From positions 1 through 34,879 of the IMG/VR virus record IMGVR_UViG_3300006802_000263: DNA of 34,879 nucleotides; one strand, given 5' to 3'. This document shows positions 27,624-34,879 of this stretch, piece by piece. Source of the DNA: a virus. The stretch's first letter is position 1; each line of letters opens with the position of its first letter. The position numbers were made by a program, and so were the translations under genes. A model generated the notes under the pieces. That model was not told the DNA's origin. It searched no databases and saw nothing but the letters and a program-made list of their open reading frames with translations.

Positions 27624-29285
27624 CTAAGTTGGCATTACTCGATAGGTCACTGTGACATAAGCTGTATAGGTTCCAACGGTTGATAGCCCGACGAGGGCTC
27701 CGTTTAATGCCTCGTTGTCGCCTCCGTCCCAATGCCCTGGCTGAATCACTATCGAATCAGGCGACACGCACAGCCCCAGGTCTTTTCCGTCGATACTATT
27801 GAATTGAGAGGTCTTCCATATCCTGTGGAAATGCCACGTTCCCGAAGCGAATCGGAACCGAATCCCCTCGCTCTCGTCTGCGCCAGCTCCGAGGGATGAC
27901 GAGTCTGGGGTGTGAAGCGATGCGTGTATGCCATACACCTGAATTTTGGACCCTGCTCCTGGTGCTGCGATGATTTGTGTGTTTGTCGTTACGGCGAATG
28001 TAGCCGATGCCGTTAATATACGGTCGCTGTCGATTATCAGCCGTTTTCGCCTATCTGTGCTTAAGTCGGAACGGTCTGCGCTGGCACACGCCGTCAGCCC
28101 ATCGTTATTGGTGACGGCATACCCGCCAACCTTAATTGGGTTTCCTGAGTCTACTGCGTCATGGGCCACTAGCGATGTGACATAGGTTTCGCCGCTTGGA
28201 GAAATGTCCGCTAGGTTGAGTGAGCCGTCGAGACTCCAGGTGCCGAGCACGTTAATACCGCCAGCGTCGATGCCTGTTGGTATCGCGGCGTTCCCGAATA
28301 TATCCTTGAAAGCGATAGTGACTGGATTCGTTCCAGATACCGCCGCCCCCGCCGCGATGTTGCCCTGTATCTGCTGAGCACTCCCACCAGTGCGAGTATC
28401 AGCCACATGCAGCCGCCCGTCGCCATTTGTGTTGAGCGTTGCGTAGTCGCCGTCTGTTCCTGCGCTTGTGCTTGCGGTATCGGCGCGTCTTGTGAGGGCC
28501 AGTACACCTGCTGCTCCTGAGCTATGTACTGCGTCTTCTGCTAGCACGATATCGTCGATGAGCTGAAGCGCTGTAATCTCAGTGGTTTGATTCGCGCTTG
28601 TCGCTGCGCCCGTAGGTAGCGACACCGTCCCTGAGACGTTCGTGATATTCCACGTTCCTGACTGCGTAGCCGCTACCGTGCCATCTACCGTTAGACTCCC
28701 TGCGCCATCATCCACCGAGAGCGTCGTGCTGTTGTCGCTGACAGGTATCACGCTCTGATTTGACGCAATCGCGACCGAAATCGAGTTTGCCATCGTCTGC
28801 TGGCCCTCGTTCGGTAGCGCCGCTATCGTGACGTTGCCCGTGTCGCACGCTGTAACTTTACCGTTTAAGGTCGATAGCGTTGCCTCTGTTGCTGCTCCGG
28901 TCGGTAGAGGTAGAGATGCCGCATCTACCGTGATACTATTGCCACCATCCTGAATGTTGACCGCTGCCGCACCATCGGCATTATCGACCGTTACGTTGTG
29001 CCCATCCGGTAGCTGTAGCGCTGCCGTTGCGGCACCAGTAGGAAGCGGCCAGGATGTGGCGTCCACCGTCAAACTTGCGCCGTTATCGTCCACCGATACG
29101 GGCTCCGATACCGTCACCGTTCCAGACACGGGAACAGTTCCACTGACCACCGACTCCGTGGTGCCGCTGCCTAAATCAAGGCGCATGTGTTGGATTTGCT
29201 TCCCTGCCGCCGTTTCTGATGTGCGTACAGGGATATCTGGATTACTCGATGCCGGAGCGTTCGAAACGTTTACATTATCAGCCAC
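27624..29285 (-). CDS. repeat-rich β-structured fibre-like protein between portal and capsid genes, 553 aa
   Basis: A GTG start with GGAGG eight bases upstream sets the N-terminus. The first 230 residues contain three LPTGAAT repeats (81-87, 127-133, 223-229), two of them preceded by LTVDA- or ITVDA-type strands, with further VSGTV and TVDG strands between; this is the look of a β-helix or shaft. The C-terminal part (LASADR-like, IIAAPGAGSKIQVYGIHASL, IRFRFASGTWHFHRIW) is a globular β-domain of the kind found in phage head-fibre and surface proteins. It is probably exposed on the virion, perhaps as a head fibre. Confidence 0.68.
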   Translation of the reverse strand: MADNVNVSNAPASSNPDIPVRTSETAAGKQIQHMRLDLGSGTTESVVSGTVPVSGTVTVSEPVSVDDNGASLTVDATSWPLPTGAATAALQLPDGHNVTVDNADGAAAVNIQDGGNSITVDAASLPLPTGAATEATLSTLNGKVTACDTGNVTIAALPNEGQQTMANSISVAIASNQSVIPVSDNSTTLSVDDGAGSLTVDGTVAATQSGTWNITNVSGTVSLPTGAATSANQTTEITALQLIDDIVLAEDAVHSSGAAGVLALTRRADTASTSAGTDGDYATLNTNGDGRLHVADTRTGGSAQQIQGNIAAGAAVSGTNPVTIAFKDIFGNAAIPTGIDAGGINVLGTWSLDGSLNLADISPSGETYVTSLVAHDAVDSGNPIKVGGYAVTNNDGLTACASADRSDLSTDRRKRLIIDSDRILTASATFAVTTNTQIIAAPGAGSKIQVYGIHASLHTPDSSSLGAGADESEGIRFRFASGTWHFHRIWKTSQFNSIDGKDLGLCVSPDSIVIQPGHWDGGDNEALNGALVGLSTVGTYTAYVTVTYRVMPT

Positions 29286-29288
29286 GGG

Positions 29289-31493
29289 TTACGCCTCCTG
29301 CATCTCCATGCCGGTTGCGTTCCCCTGAGCGTCTCTGATGATTTTCCCGATGCGCTTGCCACCTTTGCCACCATCCACATGCACCGTAATCGGTGGCGTG
29401 GTCTTCGCTGCCGCTTCGATAGCTAGCCGCTTTTCTTCAAGCAGTTTCTCGTACATCTCAAGCGCCACGCGCTGCTTATCGTTATCGATTTTGATGGCTT
29501 CCATCTGAGCCGTTACCGCCTGCATTCGCTGGTCGATTTCAGCCTTGAGAACCGCTTGCGCGTCCTTCGAATCGATTTCCTTAGCCTTTATGCCTAGCTC
29601 GGCCTCTAGCCTCATCTGCTCAAGCTGAAGCTTCGCGGCCTCTAGCTGTATCTCCGATTGCTTGAGTAGGAGTTCGTCTCGCCTAAGCTCAATATCCACC
29701 TGCATCTTTTGACTATCCAGCATCATCTGCTGCTGCTTTAGTTGCGCGTTTATTTGCGCCTCTTGCATCCTCGCCTGGGCTTGCGCCGCTCCTGGGTCAG
29801 GTTGCTGTTGCTGTGCCTTCTGCTGCATCTGCTGCAGCATGGTCCCTAGAATCGCCTCAAAGGTCTGCTCTAGCTCCTTGCCGCCTCGGTAGCTTCGGAT
29901 GGTGAACTTCATGAGCTCCATGCCTAGCTGTCCCACGGCGGGATAGTTCGTCATGAGAGGCTCAAGCTGTTGTAGGAATCCACCCGCTGATGCGAGCAAG
30001 TCCACCCGCTGCTGGCGGTCCTGCTTCTCGTCCATCGCCACCATTGAGTCAGTCGCGATTTCGAGGGAATAGCATCGGTCGTCGCTGTCTTTGAGTAGAG
30101 CGAGCGCCTGATTGACTAGCTCAGGCGGCATCTTCATCACCTCATCTTCGAGGTTCGCCATCTCGATAAGCTTCATCGGGTCGAACTGCGAGCAGATGGC
30201 CTCCCCTAGCTTGGAGATGGCTTTGCCGAAGAACTCATGCACCTGGCGCTGCCGTAGCGAGAATCTGGCGTTGAAGAACTGAGCTTTAATCTCCTGGGCC
30301 GTTGCCGTCTCTGCGGGGTTAGTCATGCCGCGAACGATGTCAGCGGCTCCGGTGGCCTCGTACACCTTACCCAGAGCCAATTCCCGCTGCTGTACTAGCA
30401 CCTCAAGCGCTCGCACGTATGGCTCAATCGGGGTGAACTCCATCGCCTCAGCCAAGCGCTTTGCCGTGGTAGGCACAGCGATGACATCAAGGTCACCGCT
30501 AAAAATCTCTTTTAGCTTCTCCGCTATCGTGTCATCTGCCGCGATGTTCACCCTGATGGCCTTGGTTACGGCATGAATGCGCGTCGTCAGGCGCTCGATT
30601 TCGAGTAGCTGGTCCTCTAGCTCGGCATAGTCGGAAACCGGAATAACCGAATCCAGGCTTAGGTTTTGAACGATATCGACGCAGGGATAGAAGCCTTCGT
30701 ATTTAAGCGGCGGCTCCCCTGCCTCTAGAATGGATTTCTCGCCCCGCTTGGAAATCCAGTAGACCTTGCCCGATACTTCGCACCAGATTTCCCAGAGCTC
30801 GGCCTTTTTCTCGTATTTGTTGCCGTCGCCCCGCCTAGCTATCTCGTCAGGAAGAACGTCGAATTTAAGCTTATTAGCCGTACCGCTTCCGAACATCGCC
30901 TCGGCCTGGTCGCGCCTTAGGTAAGCCCGTCTTCCACGCCATTCGATTTCAGACTCATCACGCCCGCATGAAACCAGGTAATCCCTATAGTGTGGTACCT
31001 CTAGCACCACCCGCTCATCTGCCACCTCTTCGGCCTCAATCACCGTCTCCCTGATGCCGTCCTCTTCGATTTCGGCAGCCTCTACGGTCTTCGGCCTGAT
31101 GTCTGCCTCATACCTTGCCCAGAGCGACGAACGGCCCGTTAGGAGGTACTGAAGCACAGCGCGGTTGGCTACCTGGTCAAATAGAAAATGGGTATCGATG
31201 CTGTACTGAGCGGCACCCTCGGCGACTCGAGCCGCAAGCGCTGCCGCTGGTCCTCCCCGCTTCTTTCTTAGCGTTGATTCAACCTTCGGCTTTTGGCTGT
31301 AGTAGGCAGGGAGGAGGGTAGTCGTTACCATCCACCAGGCGTTAAGCTTTCGGCTTCCGCTCTCTAGGCATTTTTCGGCCTCGAAGAGCTTCACCGATTT
31401 CTCGGCTTTTTCGATGAATTTCCGGTCTTCCTGCTGTTGCTCAGCGCGGGTGATTTCCCCAGACCAATATTGCTCGGTGTATTTCTCGGCCAT
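29289..31493 (-). CDS. portal protein with Gln-rich coiled-coil C-terminus, 734 aa
   Basis: The protein forms the dodecameric ring through which DNA is packaged and ejected. The N-terminal part (VTTTLLPAYYSQKPKVESTL, QVANRAVLQYLLTGRSSLWA, YRDYLVSCGRDESEIEWRGR) and the middle (DSVIPVSDYAELEDQLLEIE, VYEATGAADIVRGMTNP, ATAQEIKAQFFNARFSLRQR) are typical of podovirus-type portals. From about residue 560 to 700 it is a long Gln/Glu/Leu-rich coiled coil, a barrel-like extension as in large podovirus portals. The start overlaps the terminase stop as TAATG. Confidence 0.9.
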   Translation of the reverse strand: MAEKYTEQYWSGEITRAEQQQEDRKFIEKAEKSVKLFEAEKCLESGSRKLNAWWMVTTTLLPAYYSQKPKVESTLRKKRGGPAAALAARVAEGAAQYSIDTHFLFDQVANRAVLQYLLTGRSSLWARYEADIRPKTVEAAEIEEDGIRETVIEAEEVADERVVLEVPHYRDYLVSCGRDESEIEWRGRRAYLRRDQAEAMFGSGTANKLKFDVLPDEIARRGDGNKYEKKAELWEIWCEVSGKVYWISKRGEKSILEAGEPPLKYEGFYPCVDIVQNLSLDSVIPVSDYAELEDQLLEIERLTTRIHAVTKAIRVNIAADDTIAEKLKEIFSGDLDVIAVPTTAKRLAEAMEFTPIEPYVRALEVLVQQRELALGKVYEATGAADIVRGMTNPAETATAQEIKAQFFNARFSLRQRQVHEFFGKAISKLGEAICSQFDPMKLIEMANLEDEVMKMPPELVNQALALLKDSDDRCYSLEIATDSMVAMDEKQDRQQRVDLLASAGGFLQQLEPLMTNYPAVGQLGMELMKFTIRSYRGGKELEQTFEAILGTMLQQMQQKAQQQQPDPGAAQAQARMQEAQINAQLKQQQMMLDSQKMQVDIELRRDELLLKQSEIQLEAAKLQLEQMRLEAELGIKAKEIDSKDAQAVLKAEIDQRMQAVTAQMEAIKIDNDKQRVALEMYEKLLEEKRLAIEAAAKTTPPITVHVDGGKGGKRIGKIIRDAQGNATGMEMQEA

Positions 31494-32884
31494 TAAACTT
31501 TGCTGCGGGCTTGCTCACGTCGAACGTTTTTCACGTAATCCGCTACCCTTACACGGCCTTTTCTAACCGCTGGCCCCTTGGTATCAAAGCCATCCTTTTC
31601 GATGGGACGGCTCATGCAGAGATACCTAGCCGAATCCAGCGCATGGTCGTTCATGGTTGTGTCCAGGTCTTCCGGCTTCCGCTCATCATGCTGAATCGTC
31701 TGAAGCTGCTCGATGAGGTTTCGGCAGGTGTGGAAGATGTAAAGAAGCGGGATTTCAGGCGCTAACCGCTGCCGTATCTGGGACCACCCCGCAAGCCGCG
31801 TATTGTCGGCAGGGGTCAGGATGAAGCCCTTCCCGAAATTGTAAATCTGTTCGGAGATTGAGGGGCCGCCATCTTCCTTGAAAATAGACGGGTCAGCCAC
31901 CCGCTGCGTTAGCTCCTCCCCCTGCGATAGCTCTTTCAAAAGCTCGCCAATCTTCGGATTTGGTAGCTGCCGCCCGTAGGTTTCGCGGTAGAACACTAGC
32001 GAGCCCTTAGGGTATGGCACCTCCCGCCCTGCGTCATCCTTCCCGCTCGATACCGCTGCCCATAGCCCGCAAAAGGGTGATGTGAAGCCCCAATCGAATC
32101 CGAAATGCCTTGGCCAGTGCTTCGGTATGGGGAATGGTTCGATGATGTGGCGTGGCCCGAATTCGCTAAAATAGGCACCTGCAACCACGTTCCAATCGCC
32201 TTCTAGCCACATCCGAACCAGCTCGGCAGAGCCGACCAGCTTTAGGCGCTCGATATAGTCAGGGTCGCGTTCTAGCAGCGTGGGGTTATCGGTCACCTTT
32301 GACGGGATAAACATTCTGGACCATCTCGCCCCCTCTTCGGCGATGGATTGAAAGCCCCTGGGGTTGTCCTGTATGCCGTAGCGGTCCCGCACCCACTGAT
32401 GCCCCGCTCCCCCTGGGTTGCCTGTTGCCCTGATGCGCTTCACTGGCACCTCGGCCTCTGCCCACCGCAAGCAGGCAAACAGCATCAGGAATGCATCGGG
32501 CTCAGCCCATTGGGTGAGCTCATCGAACGCTATCCAGCCGAATTGATGGCCTTGGTATCGGGTCGCGTCCTGTAGGCTTTCCAGGTACCGCATCCGAAGA
32601 CAAGCGCCCGAGGAGAAGCGCCATTCCTTTGCTTGCTCATGCCAAACGCCCCCCTGGGAGGGGTACATCTCATGGCTTCGCCTGATTACCTCTTGGAGCT
32701 CGGGATAGGTGCGCCGGATGAGTATTCCCTGCCAATGGCGGCCAAACTCTTCTACGTCCTGAAGATAATCGGCGAGCAGGAAGTCAGACTTGCCCCCACC
32801 TCTTGCGCCGCCGAAGAACAGTTCGGGAACGAAGCGGGCATCGATAGCCGCCGCCTGTGGCCCTGGATGGGGTCGCCAATTCAT
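31493..32884 (-). CDS. terL: terminase large subunit, 463 aa
   Basis: This is the DNA-packaging motor. The ATPase domain has Walker A GGARGGGKS (25-33), Walker B IAFDE (118-122) and the coupling segment RATGNPGGAGHQW (152-164). The RNase H-like nuclease domain shows metal-binding aspartates at D264 (HFGFDWG), D331 (VADPSIF) and D413/D417 (NDHALDSARY). All key residues are present and the length is usual. The ATG overlaps the small-subunit gene stop by ATGA, and portal follows, the standard order. Confidence 0.95.
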   Translation of the reverse strand: MNWRPHPGPQAAAIDARFVPELFFGGARGGGKSDFLLADYLQDVEEFGRHWQGILIRRTYPELQEVIRRSHEMYPSQGGVWHEQAKEWRFSSGACLRMRYLESLQDATRYQGHQFGWIAFDELTQWAEPDAFLMLFACLRWAEAEVPVKRIRATGNPGGAGHQWVRDRYGIQDNPRGFQSIAEEGARWSRMFIPSKVTDNPTLLERDPDYIERLKLVGSAELVRMWLEGDWNVVAGAYFSEFGPRHIIEPFPIPKHWPRHFGFDWGFTSPFCGLWAAVSSGKDDAGREVPYPKGSLVFYRETYGRQLPNPKIGELLKELSQGEELTQRVADPSIFKEDGGPSISEQIYNFGKGFILTPADNTRLAGWSQIRQRLAPEIPLLYIFHTCRNLIEQLQTIQHDERKPEDLDTTMNDHALDSARYLCMSRPIEKDGFDTKGPAVRKGRVRVADYVKNVRREQARSKV

Positions 32885-33192
32885 TTCTTAGGCTTCCAGC
32901 GCTCCTGCCACTCCTCGAAGCTCTTAGCTGGTGGCGGTCGGTCGATTCCTGCTTGAATCTGGATGGCGTCGCCATCTGGCCCCGATACCTCTACCGCTTG
33001 CGCTGGCTTGCCCCATCCGTAGGCGAGAAGCCCCATGGCAGCGCTCACTGAGGCTTTACCCTCAGAGCCTCGCATCCATTCCACTAGCTTCAAAACAGCT
33101 TCCTCGGTGTACTGCCGCGCCAGCTCTCGTACTACTTTGTTTTCTTTTGGTCGGCCTTTTGGGTTGCCAGACGCTCCCTTTTTCCAGGGCAT
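32881..33192 (-). CDS. DUF5681-type protein, likely terminase small subunit, 103 aa
   Basis: The N-terminus reads GASGNPKGRPKENK, the signature of DUF5681 proteins, which are commonly encoded directly before large terminase genes. Residues 20-65 are helical (VVRELARQYTEEAVLKLVEW, SVSAAMGLLAYGWGKPAQAV), fitting a small DNA-recognition subunit. The C-terminus is acidic then basic (EEWQERWKPKK). ATGA overlap with terL. The ribosome-binding site is poor. The role as small subunit is inferred from place and size. Confidence 0.75.
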   Translation of the reverse strand: MPWKKGASGNPKGRPKENKVVRELARQYTEEAVLKLVEWMRGSEGKASVSAAMGLLAYGWGKPAQAVEVSGPDGDAIQIQAGIDRPPPAKSFEEWQERWKPKK

Positions 33193-33223
33193 TGTTCATT
33201 CTTGAAAAACAAATGCGGTTTAC

Positions 33224-33646
33224 CTAGTGAATTTGCACCGCCTGAGCCTTGTATCCAAGCCTTGGTTTTCTACCCGCTGGCTGCCCGTGCCTGATTATCT
33301 TCCGCATGTGTAGCCGTCGCATCATCTCCTCTTTCGGTGTCTCGGCCAGCTCTAGCCGTACCATCTCAGGGTCAATGCCCACCGCTTCACAGCACCAACG
33401 GAACGAGAAGGGCTCCGAATCATCGGTGAAAAGCCACCTCTCTGCGTCTGCTTTGAGCGTTTCCCTGAGCCCCTGCTGGTAGACCAGGATGCCCGAAACA
33501 GCGCTTCCGTGGCTCTCGCAATAGTCGTAGATGGCCCTTTGAATCACCGCGATGATTAGCCCGATTTCTGCCTCTGCGGGATTCTTGGCATCAACGCTGA
33601 TGTCAAATAGCCGCTCACCTCTGCAAAGAATGGCTTTGATACCCAT
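33224..33646 (-). CDS. conserved phage hypothetical protein, 140 aa
   Basis: The segment ADAERWLFTDDSEPFSFRWC, then CEAVGIDPEMVRLELAET, matches a pattern widespread in phage and prophage genomes near packaging genes; function is unknown to me. The N-terminus forms a β-hairpin (IKAILCRGERLFDISVDAKN) and the C-terminus is basic (RKIIRHGQPAGRKPRLGYKA). AGGAGG lies only two bases from the ATG at 33646, closer than usual. It is the first gene after the hairpin region 33647-33751. Confidence 0.7.
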   Translation of the reverse strand: MGIKAILCRGERLFDISVDAKNPAEAEIGLIIAVIQRAIYDYCESHGSAVSGILVYQQGLRETLKADAERWLFTDDSEPFSFRWCCEAVGIDPEMVRLELAETPKEEMMRRLHMRKIIRHGQPAGRKPRLGYKAQAVQIH

Positions 33647-33670
33647 AACCTCCTTGAGAATATCCCCTTG

Positions 33671-33692
33671 TCAAAGCAACCAGCTTGCTTGA
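33671..33692. repeat. inverted repeat before the packaging genes
   Basis: TCAAAGCAA (33671-33679) and TTGCTTGA (33685-33692) form an inverted repeat with one bulged base, 25 bp upstream of the 140-aa gene. On the minus strand it ends in TTGACA. A regulator site or small hairpin is possible; no clear promoter could be placed around it. Confidence 0.35.
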
Positions 33693-33717
33693 CGTGACTC
33701 GATTGTTGACCTTCTCG

Positions 33718-33753
33718 CACCCGCTTCAGTCCATGCCTGGAGCGGGTGTTTTT
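33718..33753 (+). terminator. intrinsic terminator reading on the plus strand
   Basis: CACCCGCT (33718-33725) and AGCGGGTG (33741-33748) form a perfect 8-bp stem followed on the plus strand by TTTTT. Read on the minus strand the same stem directly follows the stop of the DUF1064 gene but lacks a T run after it. It could stop plus-strand transcripts entering the early genes or act weakly in both directions. Confidence 0.5.
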
Positions 33754-34060
33754 ACGTCTCGTATAGTTCCACCCCATGAACTGCTTTCATCAGCTTCTTC
33801 TTCAGCCTGTAGATGGGTGTTCGGTACCCTTTCGAGTCCTCCACTACGTGCTGCCCATTGGGTAGGTCATACTCGAAATCTGAGATGTACTTGCAGATGA
33901 GCACCCCGCCTACCTCGATGCGGTAAGTCACCTGGCGCTTTAGGTTGGAAATCTCCTTCGCTCTTTCCATCCAGAGCAGGGCTTGGTATCGGGCCGCTTC
34001 GCGTTTCGAGTCGAAGCGCTCGCCGTTAATTTCAGTTTTCTTCGCTCGATACTTATTCAC
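33752..34060 (-). CDS. DUF1064 nuclease-like protein, 102 aa
   Basis: The sequence is a good match to DUF1064, a small restriction-endonuclease-fold family common in phages: MNKYRAKKTEINGERFDSKR, EAARYQALLWMERAKEISNL, QVTYRIEVGGVLICKYISDF and HVVEDSKGYRTPIYRLKKKL. The likely metal site is E18 with D64/E76 and the lysines around them (SDFEY, VVEDSKG). Family members are proposed to cut recombination or DNA junction intermediates; activity here is inferred. It overlaps the methyltransferase gene by 8 bp. Confidence 0.8.
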   Translation of the reverse strand: MNKYRAKKTEINGERFDSKREAARYQALLWMERAKEISNLKRQVTYRIEVGGVLICKYISDFEYDLPNGQHVVEDSKGYRTPIYRLKKKLMKAVHGVELYET

Positions 34061-34757
34061 CCACCGCCCCGAAGTTGAGAACCTCCTGGGCCAATCGCTT
34101 GGCCGCTATCTCGCAATACTTCTCCTCAATTTCGATGCCGATGGCCTTGCGGCCTAGATTCTTTGCCGCTACTAGCGTTGTTCCGCTGCCCATGAACGGG
34201 TCTAAAATGGTTCCGCCTTCAAGGGATGCCCGATTGACCAACCATTTCCATTGAGCCATAGGCTTTGCGCATGGATGGTCGATTCTGTTCGCATCGTTAG
34301 GGTATGTTTGGCCGAGACTATTAGGTCTTGAGCCTCGCCCCATGGCGAGATATGGGCATTTGCCATAAAAAAGAATTGGCTGAAAACAACAGAAGCCCCA
34401 TTTTGCGAGCCCCGTTCCCGCCGCTGAGAAGAAACATCCGATGTCATCCGGTTTCGGATATTCCCACATCAGCCGGGCGCCTGGAGTTAAAGCTGCTCTT
34501 TGATGTATAAACAGCGCCGCTCGAATCACGGGCAGCACTACTTCCCGAATGTATTCTGGAGAGTCATCGAAGCGAGTATAGGAATCGCCGCGCTTTTTTG
34601 TGTTATTTTTGCCCCTATGCTTTGCGACTTTCCCCGACAATCCCACCCCATAGGGCGGGTCAGTCAGCACTAAATCCACCTTCGGCAACGTCGGCAGAAT
34701 CTCCTGACAATCGCCGTGGTATATCGTGCAAGCGCTGTCCTGATAATAGGGCTTCAC
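34053..34757 (-). CDS. DNA methyltransferase, β-class N6-adenine/N4-cytosine type, 234 aa
   Basis: The catalytic motif DPPY is at 33-36 (LVLTDPPYGVGLSG) and comes before the AdoMet-binding motif DPFMGSGTT at 186-194, followed by AIGIEIEEKYCEIAAKR. The order motif IV then I is that of β-class enzymes, and DPPY favours adenine methylation. GTG 34757 is the start because GGGGG precedes it and GTGA overlap links it to the previous gene; an earlier in-frame ATG at 34850 would run through that gene. No restriction endonuclease of a matching system is seen. It probably protects phage DNA or regulates genes by methylation. Confidence 0.88.
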   Translation of the reverse strand: MKPYYQDSACTIYHGDCQEILPTLPKVDLVLTDPPYGVGLSGKVAKHRGKNNTKKRGDSYTRFDDSPEYIREVVLPVIRAALFIHQRAALTPGARLMWEYPKPDDIGCFFSAAGTGLAKWGFCCFQPILFYGKCPYLAMGRGSRPNSLGQTYPNDANRIDHPCAKPMAQWKWLVNRASLEGGTILDPFMGSGTTLVAAKNLGRKAIGIEIEEKYCEIAAKRLAQEVLNFGAVGE

Positions 34758-34879
34758 ACATCCCCCAACGGCTTCTCTGTCGTCTGCGCCTTCTTCCCCT
34801 TCCTGCACCGCTCCACTAGAACATCTGTGCGCTTTTCGCTTCGGTCCCACTCCTCCATCAGGTCTTTGAGAGATGATGG
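34754..34879 (-). CDS. C-terminal part of a small gene cut by the window edge (41 residues seen)
   Basis: The frame from the edge reads PSSLKDLMEEWDRSEKRTDV, then LVERCRKGKKAQTTEKPLGD, then V and stop, overlapping the methyltransferase GTG. An internal ATG at 34858, preceded by a weak site, could be its start and would give 34 residues. If the window is circular, the frame stays open across position 1 back to a GTG at 15-13. The charged helical sequence gives no function. Confidence 0.5.
   Translation of the reverse strand, partial: PSSLKDLMEEWDRSEKRTDVLVERCRKGKKAQTTEKPLGDV

Noticed and set aside
1-34879. Search by eye for tRNA genes, CRISPR arrays and insertion sequences
   Set aside because: No cloverleaf-like segment, no regularly spaced repeats and no transposase were seen. 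A covariance-model scan could still find a degenerate tRNA.

Overview
The window is most of, and possibly all of, a temperate tailed-phage (or prophage) genome. It carries terminase, portal, scaffold, major capsid protein, tail and ejection proteins, lysozyme, a tyrosine integrase, a replication module, a Redβ-like annealing protein and a divergently transcribed repressor. There is no tape-measure protein and there are no long-tail tube or sheath genes. A tail-nozzle β-propeller and three ejection-type proteins, one with a lytic transglycosylase domain, point to a short-tailed (podovirus) virion. Lysozyme, a holin candidate and a small lipoprotein suggest a Gram-negative host, but nothing fixes the host species. 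Every recognised gene except the repressor lies on the minus strand and most are joined by 1-20 bp overlaps.

Layout, followed in the direction of minus-strand transcription. (1) Around 8860-8905 two back-to-back promoters share a perfect 24-bp palindrome: the plus strand leads to the HTH repressor (8931-9185), the minus strand to the early operon. (2) 8840 down to 5700 holds a zinc-ribbon protein, the Bet/Redβ annealing protein and many very small genes, several with Cys pairs. Two of the small genes lie between short exact direct repeats of a ribosome-binding site plus start codon. (3) 5666-4770 is the integrase. (4) A second strong promoter at 4708-4736, overlapped by dyads, starts 4659 down to 27: small unknowns, a ribbon-helix-helix protein, a DUF4373-type replication initiator with iteron-like repeats inside it, a RecA-fold helicase-type ATPase and an HExxH metalloprotease. 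(5) The ends may join, because an ORF stays open across the 1/34879 junction. From 34879 down come a DNA methyltransferase, a DUF1064 nuclease, terminase, portal, a repeat-rich fibre-like protein, scaffold, capsid, decoration and adaptor proteins, nozzle, ejection proteins, tail fibre, lysozyme, a TIM-barrel-like unknown, holin candidate, a membrane coiled-coil protein and finally a secreted protein that meets the repressor gene tail to tail.

Functional reading: the integrase and repressor support lysogeny. The early operon supplies annealing recombination and a host-dependent replication start, with no phage polymerase seen. The late operon builds and fills the capsid, ejects DNA and lyses the cell. 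The least ordinary parts are the repeat-flanked micro-gene cassettes near 6.0-6.8 kb, a possible plus-strand structured RNA near 6.3 kb, a 59-bp exact repeat shared by two different virion genes, the secreted late protein at 9.2-10.3 kb, and the dyad-rich control sites.
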